The position numbers and the translations under genes are program-made. Source: JABGQS01 sp963674545 (GTDB taxonomy: Bacteria > Bacillota > Clostridia > Christensenellales > SZUA-584). Taken from it: 64,000 nt of DNA. The DNA is taken from positions 2,542,001 to 2,606,000 of the forward strand of contig CAXXFB010000001.1 in the NCBI GenBank assembly GCA_963674545.2. The letters run 5' to 3'. The notes beneath the pieces were generated by a model, which ran no database searches, had not been told where the DNA came from, and saw only the letters and a program-made list of their open reading frames with translations. Of this stretch, positions 1 to 8,161 are shown piece after piece; the stretch's first letter is position 1; every line of letters starts with the position of its first letter.

Positions 1-2
1 AA

Positions 3-272
3 GCAAAAACTGCTGATTCGAGCACAGAGAAGCATGTTCCTGTTGTTGTGCCGAATGGAGACAGCGTTATAATCAAGGTGGGAAGCGTACCTCATCCGAT
101 GACTGAAGAACACTACATCTCATTTATTGAGGTAGTAAGAAAAGACGGCAAGAGAGGCATCGCAAGGACAAAAGGACAGGATAAAGCGGAAGCCGAATTC
201 AAGATGAAGGCTGAAGAGATCGACAAAGTATATGAATACTGCAACGTACACAGCCTGTGGGCAGACAAATAG
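3..272 (+). CDS. dfx: Desulfoferrodoxin / superoxide reductase, C-terminal part (5' end outside window)
   Basis: Superoxide reductase reduces superoxide to hydrogen peroxide in the cytoplasm of anaerobes without releasing oxygen. The open frame runs in from the window edge, so the N-terminus, with any rubredoxin-like domain, is not visible. What is seen is the catalytic domain: KHVPVVVP, then VGSVPHPMTEEHY with two metal-ligand histidines, and the closing CNVHSLW, whose Cys and His complete the His4Cys iron site known for the family. A GTG at 48 is only an internal Val codon, because the family sequence continues upstream of it. The rubrerythrin gene follows after 18 bp, which suggests one oxidative-stress operon: superoxide to peroxide here, peroxide to water by the next product. 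Confidence 0.93.
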   Translation, partial: AKTADSSTEKHVPVVVPNGDSVIIKVGSVPHPMTEEHYISFIEVVRKDGKRGIARTKGQDKAEAEFKMKAEEIDKVYEYCNVHSLWADK

Positions 273-290
273 TATAAGCGGAGGTACCGT

Positions 291-827
291 ATGAAAGACT
301 TAAAAGGAACAAAGACTGAAAAGAATCTGCAGGATGCTTTTGCAGGAGAATCCATGGCAACCAACAAATATTCATATTTTGCATCTGTAGCGAAAAAAGA
401 AGGATATGTACAGATATCAAACATCTTTATGGAAACGTCCGGCAATGAACGTGAGCATGCAAAGCTGTGGTTCAAGGCGCTAAACGAGCTTGGTTCCACG
501 ACAGAGAATCTTATAGCAGCAGCAGCGGGTGAGCACTATGAGAACACACAGATGTATCCTACGATGGCAAAAGAGGCAAGGGAAGAAGGCTTTGAAGAGA
601 TAGCAAGGCTTTTTGAGGGCGTCTCCAAAGTCGAGGAAAAACATGAAGCAAGATATAAAGCGCTAAAAGCAAATATCGACAATGGGGTTGTTTTCGAGAG
701 AGATGAGCCGGTAGAGTGGATATGCACTAACTGCGGACACAGGTTCGTTGGCAAGACTGCTCCGGAAAAATGTCCGGTATGCGCACATCCAAAAGCATAT
801 TTCCAGCTTTATAAAGATTCTTTCTAA
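291..827 (+). CDS. rbr: Rubrerythrin
   Basis: Rubrerythrin is a non-haem di-iron peroxidase that removes hydrogen peroxide in anaerobes. The 178-residue protein has the two expected parts. An N-terminal four-helix ferritin-like domain carries the di-iron ligands (FAGESMATNKY, NEREHAKLW, EEKHEARY). A C-terminal rubredoxin-like domain has two Cys-x-x-Cys knuckles (CTNCGH near residue 145, CPVC near 160). Length and order match the classical family. GGAGG at 280-284 sits 6 bp before the ATG. It follows desulfoferrodoxin closely and is probably cotranscribed; a strong terminator closes the unit. Confidence 0.96.
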   Translation: MKDLKGTKTEKNLQDAFAGESMATNKYSYFASVAKKEGYVQISNIFMETSGNEREHAKLWFKALNELGSTTENLIAAAAGEHYENTQMYPTMAKEAREEGFEEIARLFEGVSKVEEKHEARYKALKANIDNGVVFERDEPVEWICTNCGHRFVGKTAPEKCPVCAHPKAYFQLYKDSF

Positions 828-870
828 TGAAGTGATAGTGTGCGAAAAGCAAACATTTGAATCGCAAAAT

Positions 871-900
871 AAAAGCCCTGATTACAGGGCTTTTATTTTT
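871..900 (+). terminator. Intrinsic terminator of the dfx-rbr unit
   Basis: A 10-bp perfect stem, AAAAGCCCTG (871-880) with CAGGGCTTTT (885-894), a 4-base loop and a T-rich tail. It lies 43 bp after the rubrerythrin stop. Confidence 0.93.
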
Positions 901-993
901 TATATATCAATACATATATTAATAATGATTATGGTATAGAAAGAAAAAATTTCTAGTGAAAAATTTTAAGGTATGTGTTATTATATCCACTGA

Positions 994-2511
994 ATGAATA
1001 ATATAAACGAGCCAAAGAAGGCTGACAAAAAAACAAAAAAGACAAAACTGTTTAAACCGCCGATAACTGCAAAGAAGATATTGATATACTGTCTTTTAGT
1101 GCTGCTTGTTGTTGCACTTGTTTTAGCGGCGAGATTCATATACCGTACGGTGATAAACCCGGTCTCTGCTTTCGATAATACGCCGGATATCGTTGTAGTC
1201 CAAACGCAAACGCCGGATGCTGTATTACAGACCGACTCCCAGACGCAGACCCCAGAGCCTACAGTCACCCTTTCACCAAGAGAGCTGTTAGAGCTGGAAG
1301 CAGATAAAGACTTTATGAAAAACCGTGTCAACGTGCTTTTAACGGGCATAGATTACAGTGAAGAAAGAGAAGGCCGCACGGACTTTAGAACGGATACGAT
1401 AATGCTTTTGTCTGTCAACTTTGAAACCGGTAAGGTTGATATGATATCAGTGCCCAGAGACAGCTATGCTGACATAGCTTATACCGATGCAAAGTGGAAG
1501 ATAAACGGAGCATATATGAGTGCCGGAGGAAGAGAAGACAACGGCTTTGCCTGCATGATGCAGACGGTAAGCGATTGCCTCGGCGGTGTTCCTATAGACT
1601 ATTACATTGCTGTAGAGATGCAGGCAGTAAAGGATATAGTAGATATAATAGGCGGCGTCTGGTACGACGTTGACTACGAGTTTACTATGAACGGACGTCA
1701 TCTTGAAAAGGGATATCAGTATCTTACGGGACAGCAGGTACTCGACTACCTGCGCCTTAGAAAAGGCGTTACCGGCAGCTCTGACATAAACAGGATAGAC
1801 CGCCAGCAGCGGTTGCTGGTTGAAGTCTTCAACCAGATGAAGGATTCATCGCTTATTGCAAAAGTGCCCGAGATGTATAAAGCGCTAGAGTCACAGATAA
1901 TGACCAATCTTAATTTTGAGCAGATAGTGGCTATCAGCCTTTTTGCGCTGGACTTCGACCTTGAAACTGGGTTTAACAGGTATACGCTCAAAGGCGAATA
2001 TATGGCGGCATACAACGCTTCAAAGTATTATGTACTGGACCATACATATACTGAACAGATCGTTGAAGAGATATTTGGCATATCTCCGAAGATAAACTGG
2101 GATTACAGCATAGAATATGTCAAGTTCGATATGGCCCGTATCAATTTGGCAAAGGATATCGAAGAGGTAAAGCAGCTTTTGATAGACAATCAGAATATTC
2201 TCTCGGAAGTGTATACGCTGGTTGAGCCTGGGCAGGGGCAGGATCCGCTTGAATATTTTGAGTTTGCATCCGTTACAGAGGGCTATGAGTATATCGAGGA
2301 CGTATTGAAGCAGGCGATGTTTGATCTTGCGCTTGAAGACGAAGATCTGATGAACGCTTCTATAGAAGCGCTCGAGACGCTGACAAAGCAGTTGGAGGCT
2401 TTGATAAAGGCGCCGCCGACGCCGGAACCAAGTCCGACAGTTATACCGACTACCATGCCGACAACTACGCCGGAGACCACTCCGGAAACTACACCGACAA
2501 CAACACCTTAA
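994..2511 (+). CDS. LytR-CpsA-Psr (LCP) family cell-wall protein with Thr/Pro-rich tail
   Basis: LCP proteins transfer lipid-linked glycopolymers (teichoic acid, capsule) to peptidoglycan on the outer face of the membrane. The 505-residue protein has a Lys-rich cytoplasmic start, one membrane segment (about residues 28-48), a Gln/Thr/Pro linker, and the LCP domain (about 105-260) with LLTGID, an Arg/Asp-rich segment (FRTDTIML), SVPRDSY and YLRLRKG. A long C-terminal region of about 220 residues with no family I recognise ends in a repetitive Thr/Pro/Glu tail that may span or bind the wall. The ATG at 994 has no Shine-Dalgarno sequence before it. TTATTAT at 978-984 could be a -10 box, which would make the transcript nearly leaderless; this is inference. 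A second LCP protein lies at 45985. Confidence 0.9.
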   Translation: MNNINEPKKADKKTKKTKLFKPPITAKKILIYCLLVLLVVALVLAARFIYRTVINPVSAFDNTPDIVVVQTQTPDAVLQTDSQTQTPEPTVTLSPRELLELEADKDFMKNRVNVLLTGIDYSEEREGRTDFRTDTIMLLSVNFETGKVDMISVPRDSYADIAYTDAKWKINGAYMSAGGREDNGFACMMQTVSDCLGGVPIDYYIAVEMQAVKDIVDIIGGVWYDVDYEFTMNGRHLEKGYQYLTGQQVLDYLRLRKGVTGSSDINRIDRQQRLLVEVFNQMKDSSLIAKVPEMYKALESQIMTNLNFEQIVAISLFALDFDLETGFNRYTLKGEYMAAYNASKYYVLDHTYTEQIVEEIFGISPKINWDYSIEYVKFDMARINLAKDIEEVKQLLIDNQNILSEVYTLVEPGQGQDPLEYFEFASVTEGYEYIEDVLKQAMFDLALEDEDLMNASIEALETLTKQLEALIKAPPTPEPSPTVIPTTMPTTTPETTPETTPTTTP

Positions 2512-2549
2512 ATCTAGACGGCAGAGGCACGTACTGATAAGGGGAGAAT

Positions 2550-3491
2550 ATGAAGCCATATCCAACAAAACCTTTCAGCGGGCACTTTCTTGAGACAGAT
2601 CTTTTCGGCTGCCGGATGAACGTCATAATAAACTTGAGTACTGTTTCAAGCAAACACTTGCTTATGCCAAGCAGACATAACCATGCGTTTTATGAAGTCT
2701 TTCTGATAAACCTGCAAAAAGGCAAGTTCAGCATCGACGGCAAAAAAGAAGACATCAGCGGAAACTCCATGATAATCGTTGGGCCCAACCAATATCACAG
2801 TGTCATATACGAAGATTCGAAAGATAACGTAGTTTACAGCTTCCGTTTCTCTTTTGAACAAAAAACGGACAGTGAAAGCAGGCAAAGACAGAGACGGGCT
2901 GCGGAAGTTTTAGATTGTCTAAATGAGCTCTCTCTTATAGAATGCCGTGACAGCCACAACGCCTTCCAGATAATCGAGCAGGTAAAAAACGAACTGAACA
3001 AACAGGAAATAGGCTGTAACAAAGCTATAGAATCACTCATAGCTCTCCTTATAACAAACTGTTTTAGGAATGTTAATATGCATATCTGCGAGGATTCCAT
3101 GCAGCAGGCATATATTAGAAAAGAAAGAATTGAGAACGCTGATGACGACCCGAGACTGGGCGATCTAATAAAAATAGAAAAGTATTTTGCGGACAATCTA
3201 CAGGATGACAAAATGCTGGATTCACTTGCACAAGAACTGCACCTCAGCAACCGGCAGACTGAGAGGCTTATACAAAGTTACTTCGGTATTACATTCAGAG
3301 AAAAACTTACCATTACACGCATCGAAACTGCAAAAGACATGCTTTCAAACTCAAAGCTGTCGATAGAAGATATTGCTTTCAGAGTGGGGTATTCATCTCG
3401 GATAAGCTTCAGCACTTCTTTTAAAAATTACGAAGGAATAACTCCGGCAGATTACAAAAAACAAAACGTCGTAGAACAGTATACAATGTAA
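2550..3491 (+). CDS. AraC family transcriptional regulator
   Basis: A 313-residue DNA-binding regulator. The N-terminal part looks like a cupin sensing domain (HNHAFYEVFLI at about residues 46-56; GPNQYHSVIY near 78-87). The C-terminal third carries the two helix-turn-helix motifs of the AraC/XylS family: LAQELHLSNRQTERLI and IEDIAFRVGYSSRISFSTSF, followed by GITPADYKK. The start is set by GGGGAGA just upstream of ATG 2550. It lies between the LCP gene and a PIG-L-like gene, and may control the latter through the palindromes downstream of its own stop. The ligand is not predictable from sequence. Confidence 0.92.
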   Translation: MKPYPTKPFSGHFLETDLFGCRMNVIINLSTVSSKHLLMPSRHNHAFYEVFLINLQKGKFSIDGKKEDISGNSMIIVGPNQYHSVIYEDSKDNVVYSFRFSFEQKTDSESRQRQRRAAEVLDCLNELSLIECRDSHNAFQIIEQVKNELNKQEIGCNKAIESLIALLITNCFRNVNMHICEDSMQQAYIRKERIENADDDPRLGDLIKIEKYFADNLQDDKMLDSLAQELHLSNRQTERLIQSYFGITFREKLTITRIETAKDMLSNSKLSIEDIAFRVGYSSRISFSTSFKNYEGITPADYKKQNVVEQYTM

Positions 3492-3502
3492 TATCTGAAT
3501 AG

Positions 3503-3530
3503 TACCATCTGGTACACTTATACAAGTGTT
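3503..3530. promoter_or_regulatory. Two adjacent palindromes between araC-type gene and PIG-L-like gene
   Basis: GTACCATCTGGTAC (3503-3516) is a 6+6 palindrome with a 2-base centre. It abuts ACACTTATACAAGTGT (3515-3530), also with 6-base perfect arms, followed by TTTTTATAATA. The second could serve as a weak terminator for the AraC gene, or both could be operators near a TATAAT box at 3534-3539. Which it is cannot be decided by eye. Confidence 0.5.
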
Positions 3531-3639
3531 TTTATAATATATTATGACACACAAGCAAAAAACATGGCAGGTCGCAATATTTATTTCATTGCGGGGTTTG
3601 GTTATAGTTAAGCTATATTATTAAAGGAGGTTTTCTTTG

Positions 3640-4527
3640 ATGAAAAAGCTTAAGATACTTTTGATATGCGCACACCCGGGAGATGCGTTTGATGATTCGG
3701 GCGGAACGCTCTGCCACCATGCCCGCCGTGGCGATGAAGTAACAATTGCGCTGATGACGAGCGGAACGAGAAGCCATGCGGCGCTGTTTACAGATGAAAA
3801 AAGAAAGAGTGAAGGTGAAAGAAACGAGACTTTTGCGAATATGGACTCCGGCGCTATCAGTGCATACAAAGAACGTGAGATAATAGCGGCAGGAAAAGAA
3901 CTCGGAGTTACTGATATCCGCTTCTTCGAAGAAGAAGACGACATACTGCTTATAAAAGAAGAGACCATCAAGAAGGTTGCGGACCTTATAAGAGAACTAA
4001 AGCCGGATGTTTTGATTACGCACCATCCGATGCAGGACGGAGGGCTGCTGACAACTCACCCTATAGTAGGGCAGATTGCACTGCTTGGATACGAAGCGGC
4101 AGGCGCAAGATGGACACGTGACGAGAAAGTGCCTCCGCACCAGATAAAGCAGGTCTTTTTCATTGGCTCGCTCAACGGCAAACCGTGGATGACTTCGCAC
4201 AGCTTCTATGCGCAGTGGAGGGTGTATGTAGACATAACAGACGTTGTAGACAAAAAGGTAAAAGCGCTCGACTGCCTTGCCAGCCAGCGGTATGACGGCG
4301 ACTATGCAAGAAAACGTGCCGAGTCGGTTGACGGCTATTGGGGCACGAGGATAGATATACCGTATGCGGAGACGTTTATACCTATGATGCCCGAAGTTCA
4401 TGAATTCCTGCCTATAATGGAGAGCACACTTGAAACCAATACCGGCTGGACTTCCCGAGTGACAAGGCTTGCCGAGTTTAAGGCGCATATGGTTCCCTAT
4501 CAGAAAAGAGAGTTCTTCGATAAATAG
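3640..4527 (+). CDS. PIG-L (LmbE-like) family protein with non-canonical active-site motif
   Basis: PIG-L family enzymes are zinc-dependent deacetylases of N-acetyl sugars and related conjugates. The fold signature is clear: LLICAHPGDAFDDSGGT at residues 7-23, ALMTSGTRSH, the central VLITHHPMQDGG with the C-terminal zinc His, and GYWGTRIDIPYAE. The usual AHPDDE motif reads AHPGDA here: the general-base Asp is Gly and the Glu is Ala, while the His and the second Asp (zinc ligands in the family) remain. Activity may therefore be altered. AGGAGG at 3625-3630 favours ATG 3640 over TTG 3637. It follows an AraC regulator and precedes a terminator, so it is probably a single-gene unit. The substrate is unknown. 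Confidence 0.82.
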   Translation: MKKLKILLICAHPGDAFDDSGGTLCHHARRGDEVTIALMTSGTRSHAALFTDEKRKSEGERNETFANMDSGAISAYKEREIIAAGKELGVTDIRFFEEEDDILLIKEETIKKVADLIRELKPDVLITHHPMQDGGLLTTHPIVGQIALLGYEAAGARWTRDEKVPPHQIKQVFFIGSLNGKPWMTSHSFYAQWRVYVDITDVVDKKVKALDCLASQRYDGDYARKRAESVDGYWGTRIDIPYAETFIPMMPEVHEFLPIMESTLETNTGWTSRVTRLAEFKAHMVPYQKREFFDK

Positions 4528-4540
4528 TATTATCTTGCCG

Positions 4541-4577
4541 GGTGCAGAAGGGTGTATGCTCTCTGCACCTGATTTTT
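4541..4577 (+). terminator. Intrinsic terminator after the PIG-L-like gene
   Basis: An 8-bp stem, GGTGCAGA (4541-4548) with TCTGCACC (4562-4569), a 13-base loop, and TTTTT a few bases on. The loop is rather large, so strength is uncertain. Confidence 0.7.
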
Positions 4578-4594
4578 ATTATATGAGGATATAG

Positions 4595-5632
4595 GTGGTC
4601 GTTTTGAAATTTTTTAAAAAATGCTGGGGGTTTATAAAGAAATATGCTCCTGGACTGTTGCTGCTGCTTGCAATAGCGCTAGCTGCAACCTTTTTGTCAA
4701 AATATCTTCCCAGCTATATAGGCAAGGTTTTTATCGCCGTTATTTTTGGCATACTTATAGCTAACATATTCAGACCTAAAAAAGAGATATTCGGGAAAGG
4801 TATTAAGCTGGGGCTAAGCAAGCTATTGAAGCTGGCTATAATACTTATGGGGGCAGGAATAAGTTTCAAGCAGATGGCGGCACTCGGTGCGAAAGGCATA
4901 CTCATAATAATAGGGCTGATATGCATAGTGTTCGGGCTTGTTTTCCTTATAGGCAGGCTCCTAAGCGTACCGCTTAAAAGAAAGATACTGATAGCAGTAG
5001 GCGTATGTATCTGCGGGAATACGGCTATTGTTACAACAGCGCCGCTCATCGATGCCAAAGACGAAGAGATAGCTATGGCCGTCGGGATCGTTACGCTTTT
5101 TGGTGTGATAGGGGTTCTTGTCTATCCGCTCATAGGTACGGCGATTGGTATGCAGGATGTTTGGTTCGGCGCATGGGCAGGCACAGCAATAAACGACACA
5201 TCTCAAGTCGTCGCAGCAGGCTTTTCATACAGCGATGCGGCGGGCGAGACGGCAACGACGATTAAGCTGGTTCGCAATATAATGATAGTTCCGGTGGTTT
5301 TTCTTGTATCATTTTTCTTCAACAGACATTCAAATGCGAAGGGAGCAGAGCAAAAGAAGTTCAATTTCATAAAAACTTTCCCGACATTCATTCTCGGTTT
5401 CCTGCTGCTTGCTCTGCTGAACAGTTTCGGCGTGTTCACAGAAGCCGTAAGCGACGTGCTTGTTTCGATTTCGAAATTCATAATACTTCTTGCTCTTTCG
5501 GGAATAGGACTGGGTGTGGATTTCAGGAAATTCAAAGATATAGGCGCAAGGCCGTTTTTGCTAGGGTTTTCAGTTGAGTTAATACTTGCTGTAATTGCGT
5601 TTTTCGCAACAAGGCTGTTTTTTGCGGTTTGA
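4595..5632 (+). CDS. YeiH-type putative sulfate exporter family membrane protein (UPF0324)
   Basis: An integral inner-membrane protein of 345 residues with about ten hydrophobic segments and the family's conserved stretches: LMGAGISFKQM, VGVCICGNTAIVTTAP, GTAINDTSQVVAAG and LVRNIMIVP. The family name rests on weak evidence from homologues and the true substrate is not established. Two starts are possible: GTG 4595 behind GAGGA (4585-4589), or TTG 4604 behind AGGTGG (4593-4598). The protein differs by only three residues. It is convergent with the glutamate synthase operon, with a shared terminator between them. Confidence 0.88.
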   Translation: MVVLKFFKKCWGFIKKYAPGLLLLLAIALAATFLSKYLPSYIGKVFIAVIFGILIANIFRPKKEIFGKGIKLGLSKLLKLAIILMGAGISFKQMAALGAKGILIIIGLICIVFGLVFLIGRLLSVPLKRKILIAVGVCICGNTAIVTTAPLIDAKDEEIAMAVGIVTLFGVIGVLVYPLIGTAIGMQDVWFGAWAGTAINDTSQVVAAGFSYSDAAGETATTIKLVRNIMIVPVVFLVSFFFNRHSNAKGAEQKKFNFIKTFPTFILGFLLLALLNSFGVFTEAVSDVLVSISKFIILLALSGIGLGVDFRKFKDIGARPFLLGFSVELILAVIAFFATRLFFAV

Positions 5633-5652
5633 TGCGGCTATCATGTAATAAA

Positions 5653-5684
5653 AAAAGCTTCAGTGCATCTGCGCTGAAGCTTTT
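5653..5684. terminator. Bidirectional terminator between yeiH-like gene and the glt operon
   Basis: A stem made by 5653-5667 and 5671-5684 (AAAAGCTTCAG with CTGAAGCTTTT, plus a G-T pair inside) is flanked by A-rich sequence on the left and T-rich on the right. It can stop transcription from either side of this convergent pair. Confidence 0.9.
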
Positions 5685-5687
5685 GTC

Positions 5688-6425
5688 TTATTCGCCTACA
5701 TACATATTACCGTATGGTCTTGAACTCTTCGGCTGATATTTTTTGAATTCGTCTATTTTTATCTTGCTCGTGTCGGTATCGAAAAGCTCGGTGTAATCCG
5801 CTATGGTTTTTTTAAGGAACTCTTTGTCTTCATCGTCGAGCGGAGCGCTTGCTATCTCTTTACCCATCAGCGCTTCGTTGACGCTGCCACGGATAAACAT
5901 CTTGCCGCCGTGCATTCCTGTTCCGAAGAACCTTCCTGCCGCCGGCTCATCCTTTTTAAGACCGAGGCCCAGAACGACTATCCTGCCGCCCGCCATATAT
6001 TCGCCGAGGAAATCTCCTGCTTTGCTGCCGATGACGATCTTAGGGATTTTGTCGTAATATTCTTTCATGTGTATACCGACACGGTATCCTGCATACCCTT
6101 CAATGAACATCTCGCCGCCGCGCATAGCATAGCCTATGATATCTCCGCAGCTGCCGTGTATGATAAGCCTGCCGTCGTTCATGGTGTTTGCGATGCCGTC
6201 CTGAGCGTTGCCGTACACTTCGAGTACAGCTCCGTCCATATAGCATGCGGAGTCGTTGCCAAGCGTTCCATATACGTTCAGCTTAGTGTGGCTTTTAAGG
6301 CCGCAGCCTATATATCTGTGTCCGCAGACTTCTTTTATGTCTATTTCGCCCGGCTTTTGCGCAAGCTCTTTTATTTTTTCGTTAAGATCGCTGTAGTACA
6401 GACCTTTTGCAATCAATTCCATCAA
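5688..6425 (-). CDS. Split glutamate synthase, GXGXG (GltB C-terminal) subunit
   Basis: This 245-residue protein corresponds to the right-handed beta-helix 'GXGXG' domain at the end of GOGAT large subunits. Regularly spaced glycines show the beta-helix: YGTLGNDSACYMDGA, YGNAQDGIANTMNDG, HGSCGDIIGYAMRGG, YAGYRVGIHMKEY, GSKAGDFLGEYMAGG. In classical GltB this domain is structural and joins the amidotransferase and synthase parts. It is the last gene of the operon, 22 bp after the flavoprotein, and ends at the bidirectional terminator. It is not a broken gene: the separate-subunit arrangement is standard in archaea, Thermotogales and many clostridia. Confidence 0.92.
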   Translation of the reverse strand: MMELIAKGLYYSDLNEKIKELAQKPGEIDIKEVCGHRYIGCGLKSHTKLNVYGTLGNDSACYMDGAVLEVYGNAQDGIANTMNDGRLIIHGSCGDIIGYAMRGGEMFIEGYAGYRVGIHMKEYYDKIPKIVIGSKAGDFLGEYMAGGRIVVLGLGLKKDEPAAGRFFGTGMHGGKMFIRGSVNEALMGKEIASAPLDDEDKEFLKKTIADYTELFDTDTSKIKIDEFKKYQPKSSRPYGNMYVGE

Positions 6426-6447
6426 TTAATCCCCTTTTATACACGTC

Positions 6448-7692
6448 TTACTGCGACAGACGTTCTTTCATCTTTTCGTATTCAAATGCCATCAGTCCGA
6501 AGTTATCATCCGTAAGTTTCTTGGTAAGGCTGGAAAGCGGTATCTTTTCGCTAAGCAGATAAGTATATATACCCGCTCTGTCAACGTCGCCGACCAGTAT
6601 CATGCCGACAAGTTTATCGTCTTTGACAATAAAGCGTCTCATCATAATGCCTTCATTTTTGGAAAGCAGCTGTGTTCCTTCTCCGTCTTGTATTCCGGCT
6701 GTTATTATCGGCAGACCGAAGAACCCTACAGCGTTCATCGGGAACACACCGGCAAAGTCATTTTCAGCACCGCTCATGTCGTATCCTGCCGCCTTGCCCT
6801 GAGCGTATGCATTTGGCCACAGAGCCATTATCTTGCGCTCGCCGGTGTTAAGGTCGACCGCTTCGGTAACGTCACCGGCAGCGTAGATGTCAGCTACATT
6901 CGTGCGCATTTTATCGTCTATCAAAATACCCCTGTTCACTTCAACTCCGGCGCCTTTTGCTTCCGCAACATTCGGGCGTACACCTACTGCCATGACAAGA
7001 ACATCGCATTCAAGCTGTGTACCGTCTTTAAGAATGACTTTTTCGACTTTGCCGCTTCCGACAACTTTATCTGCCACTATACCGAGGTGGAATGTTACTC
7101 CGTTTTCCTCCATGCGCTTTTGTACAGGAAGTGCCGCGTCTTCGTCGAGTATCATCGGCAGAACCCTTGGAGCAAGCTCAACTACATCAACGCTTCCGGC
7201 AACGGGGGCAAGCCCTTCCGCTGCTTTAAGGCCGATAAGCCCAGCACCCACTATCACGACTTTTGCGTCCGGGCTGATAAGCTTATCTATGCCGAGCGCG
7301 CTGTCATACTTTAAGAAAGTAAACACGTTGCTCTGGTCTTTCAGTCCATCTACCGGCGGAACGAAAGGAGAAGAACCTGTAGCAACAAGCAGCTTGTCAT
7401 ACTCAACGCTTTTGCCGTCTTCAAGAGTTACTGTTTTTTTCTTTGGATCTATCGCTGTGGCTTTAATACCGAAAATGGTTTCAACGTTGTTTTTCTCGTA
7501 AAAGTCTTTTTTACGGTACACCATGTTTTCAGGAGTTACTTTACCGGCAAGGTAATACGATATAAGAGGACGTGAATAAACGTGGTGCGTTTCGTCCGAA
7601 ATAACGGTTATAGAACCTTTAGCGTCGTTTTTTCGTATTCCCTCTATGCAGCCGACGGCAGCGGCAGAGTTTCCTATAATGACATATTTCAT
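6448..7692 (-). CDS. NAD(P)/FAD-dependent oxidoreductase of the split glutamate synthase
   Basis: A 414-residue pyridine-nucleotide-disulfide-type flavoprotein. It has an N-terminal FAD-binding Rossmann motif (IGNSAAAVGCIEGI, near residues 5-18), a second nucleotide site (VVIVGAGLIGLKAAEGL, about 145-161), the ATG-type stretch LLVATGSSPFVP, and the FAD-contacting IYAAGDVTEA near residue 270. It has no redox-active Cys pair. It most resembles nitrite reductase or NADH-rubredoxin reductase flavoproteins. From its place between the ferredoxin-like and GXGXG genes I infer that it passes electrons from NAD(P)H to the iron-sulfur subunit. Its ATG overlaps the ferredoxin stop (TAATG), which implies translational coupling. 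Confidence 0.88.
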   Translation of the reverse strand: MKYVIIGNSAAAVGCIEGIRKNDAKGSITVISDETHHVYSRPLISYYLAGKVTPENMVYRKKDFYEKNNVETIFGIKATAIDPKKKTVTLEDGKSVEYDKLLVATGSSPFVPPVDGLKDQSNVFTFLKYDSALGIDKLISPDAKVVIVGAGLIGLKAAEGLAPVAGSVDVVELAPRVLPMILDEDAALPVQKRMEENGVTFHLGIVADKVVGSGKVEKVILKDGTQLECDVLVMAVGVRPNVAEAKGAGVEVNRGILIDDKMRTNVADIYAAGDVTEAVDLNTGERKIMALWPNAYAQGKAAGYDMSGAENDFAGVFPMNAVGFFGLPIITAGIQDGEGTQLLSKNEGIMMRRFIVKDDKLVGMILVGDVDRAGIYTYLLSEKIPLSSLTKKLTDDNFGLMAFEYEKMKERLSQ

Positions 7693-8141
7693 TACTGCTC
7701 ACCTCTGTCTTCATATTTCAGGGCATTGTTCGGGCAGTGCTTTACGCATTCGGGTTCGCCAAGCTCTGCGCAAAGGTCACACTTTGCAGCAACTTTTTTG
7801 TGGCCTTCGTCACGCACTATAGCGCCAAAGGGGCATGCAAGCACGCAAGTCCAGCAGCCAACGCACCTGTCGGTCTCGTTGGTCACAAGGCCTGTATCAG
7901 GGTCTTTGCTCATTGCTCCGGTTATGCAGGCCGATACACACTTAGGGTCGTCGCAGTGCCTGCACTGCAATGCAAAGTTGATTTTCTCCCCGGTTTCTAT
8001 GTGCATGCGCTCTACCGGTGTATGCTCTTCAAAATTGTGAGCCTTTATAATATCTTTAGTGACCGAATGCGAAGTTCTGCAATATACTTTGCACAGTCCG
8101 CAGCCAAGGCACCATTGTTCATCTGCATAAACTTTTTTCAT
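7692..8141 (-). CDS. Multi-[4Fe-4S] ferredoxin-like electron-transfer subunit
   Basis: A 149-residue soluble protein with four cysteine groups: CLGCGLCKVYC (11-21), CRHCDDPKCVSAC, CVGCWTCVLACP and CDLCAELGEPECVKHCP. This is the pattern of HycB/CooF-like subunits with up to four [4Fe-4S] clusters. In this operon it should carry electrons between the flavoprotein encoded next and the FMN-containing synthase subunit encoded just before. It lies 20 bp downstream of the synthase gene and overlaps the flavoprotein start by one base. The operon assignment is firm, the direction of electron flow inferred. Confidence 0.93.
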   Translation of the reverse strand: MKKVYADEQWCLGCGLCKVYCRTSHSVTKDIIKAHNFEEHTPVERMHIETGEKINFALQCRHCDDPKCVSACITGAMSKDPDTGLVTNETDRCVGCWTCVLACPFGAIVRDEGHKKVAAKCDLCAELGEPECVKHCPNNALKYEDRGEQ

Positions 8142-8161
8142 GATCTGTGTTCGTTCCTTCC

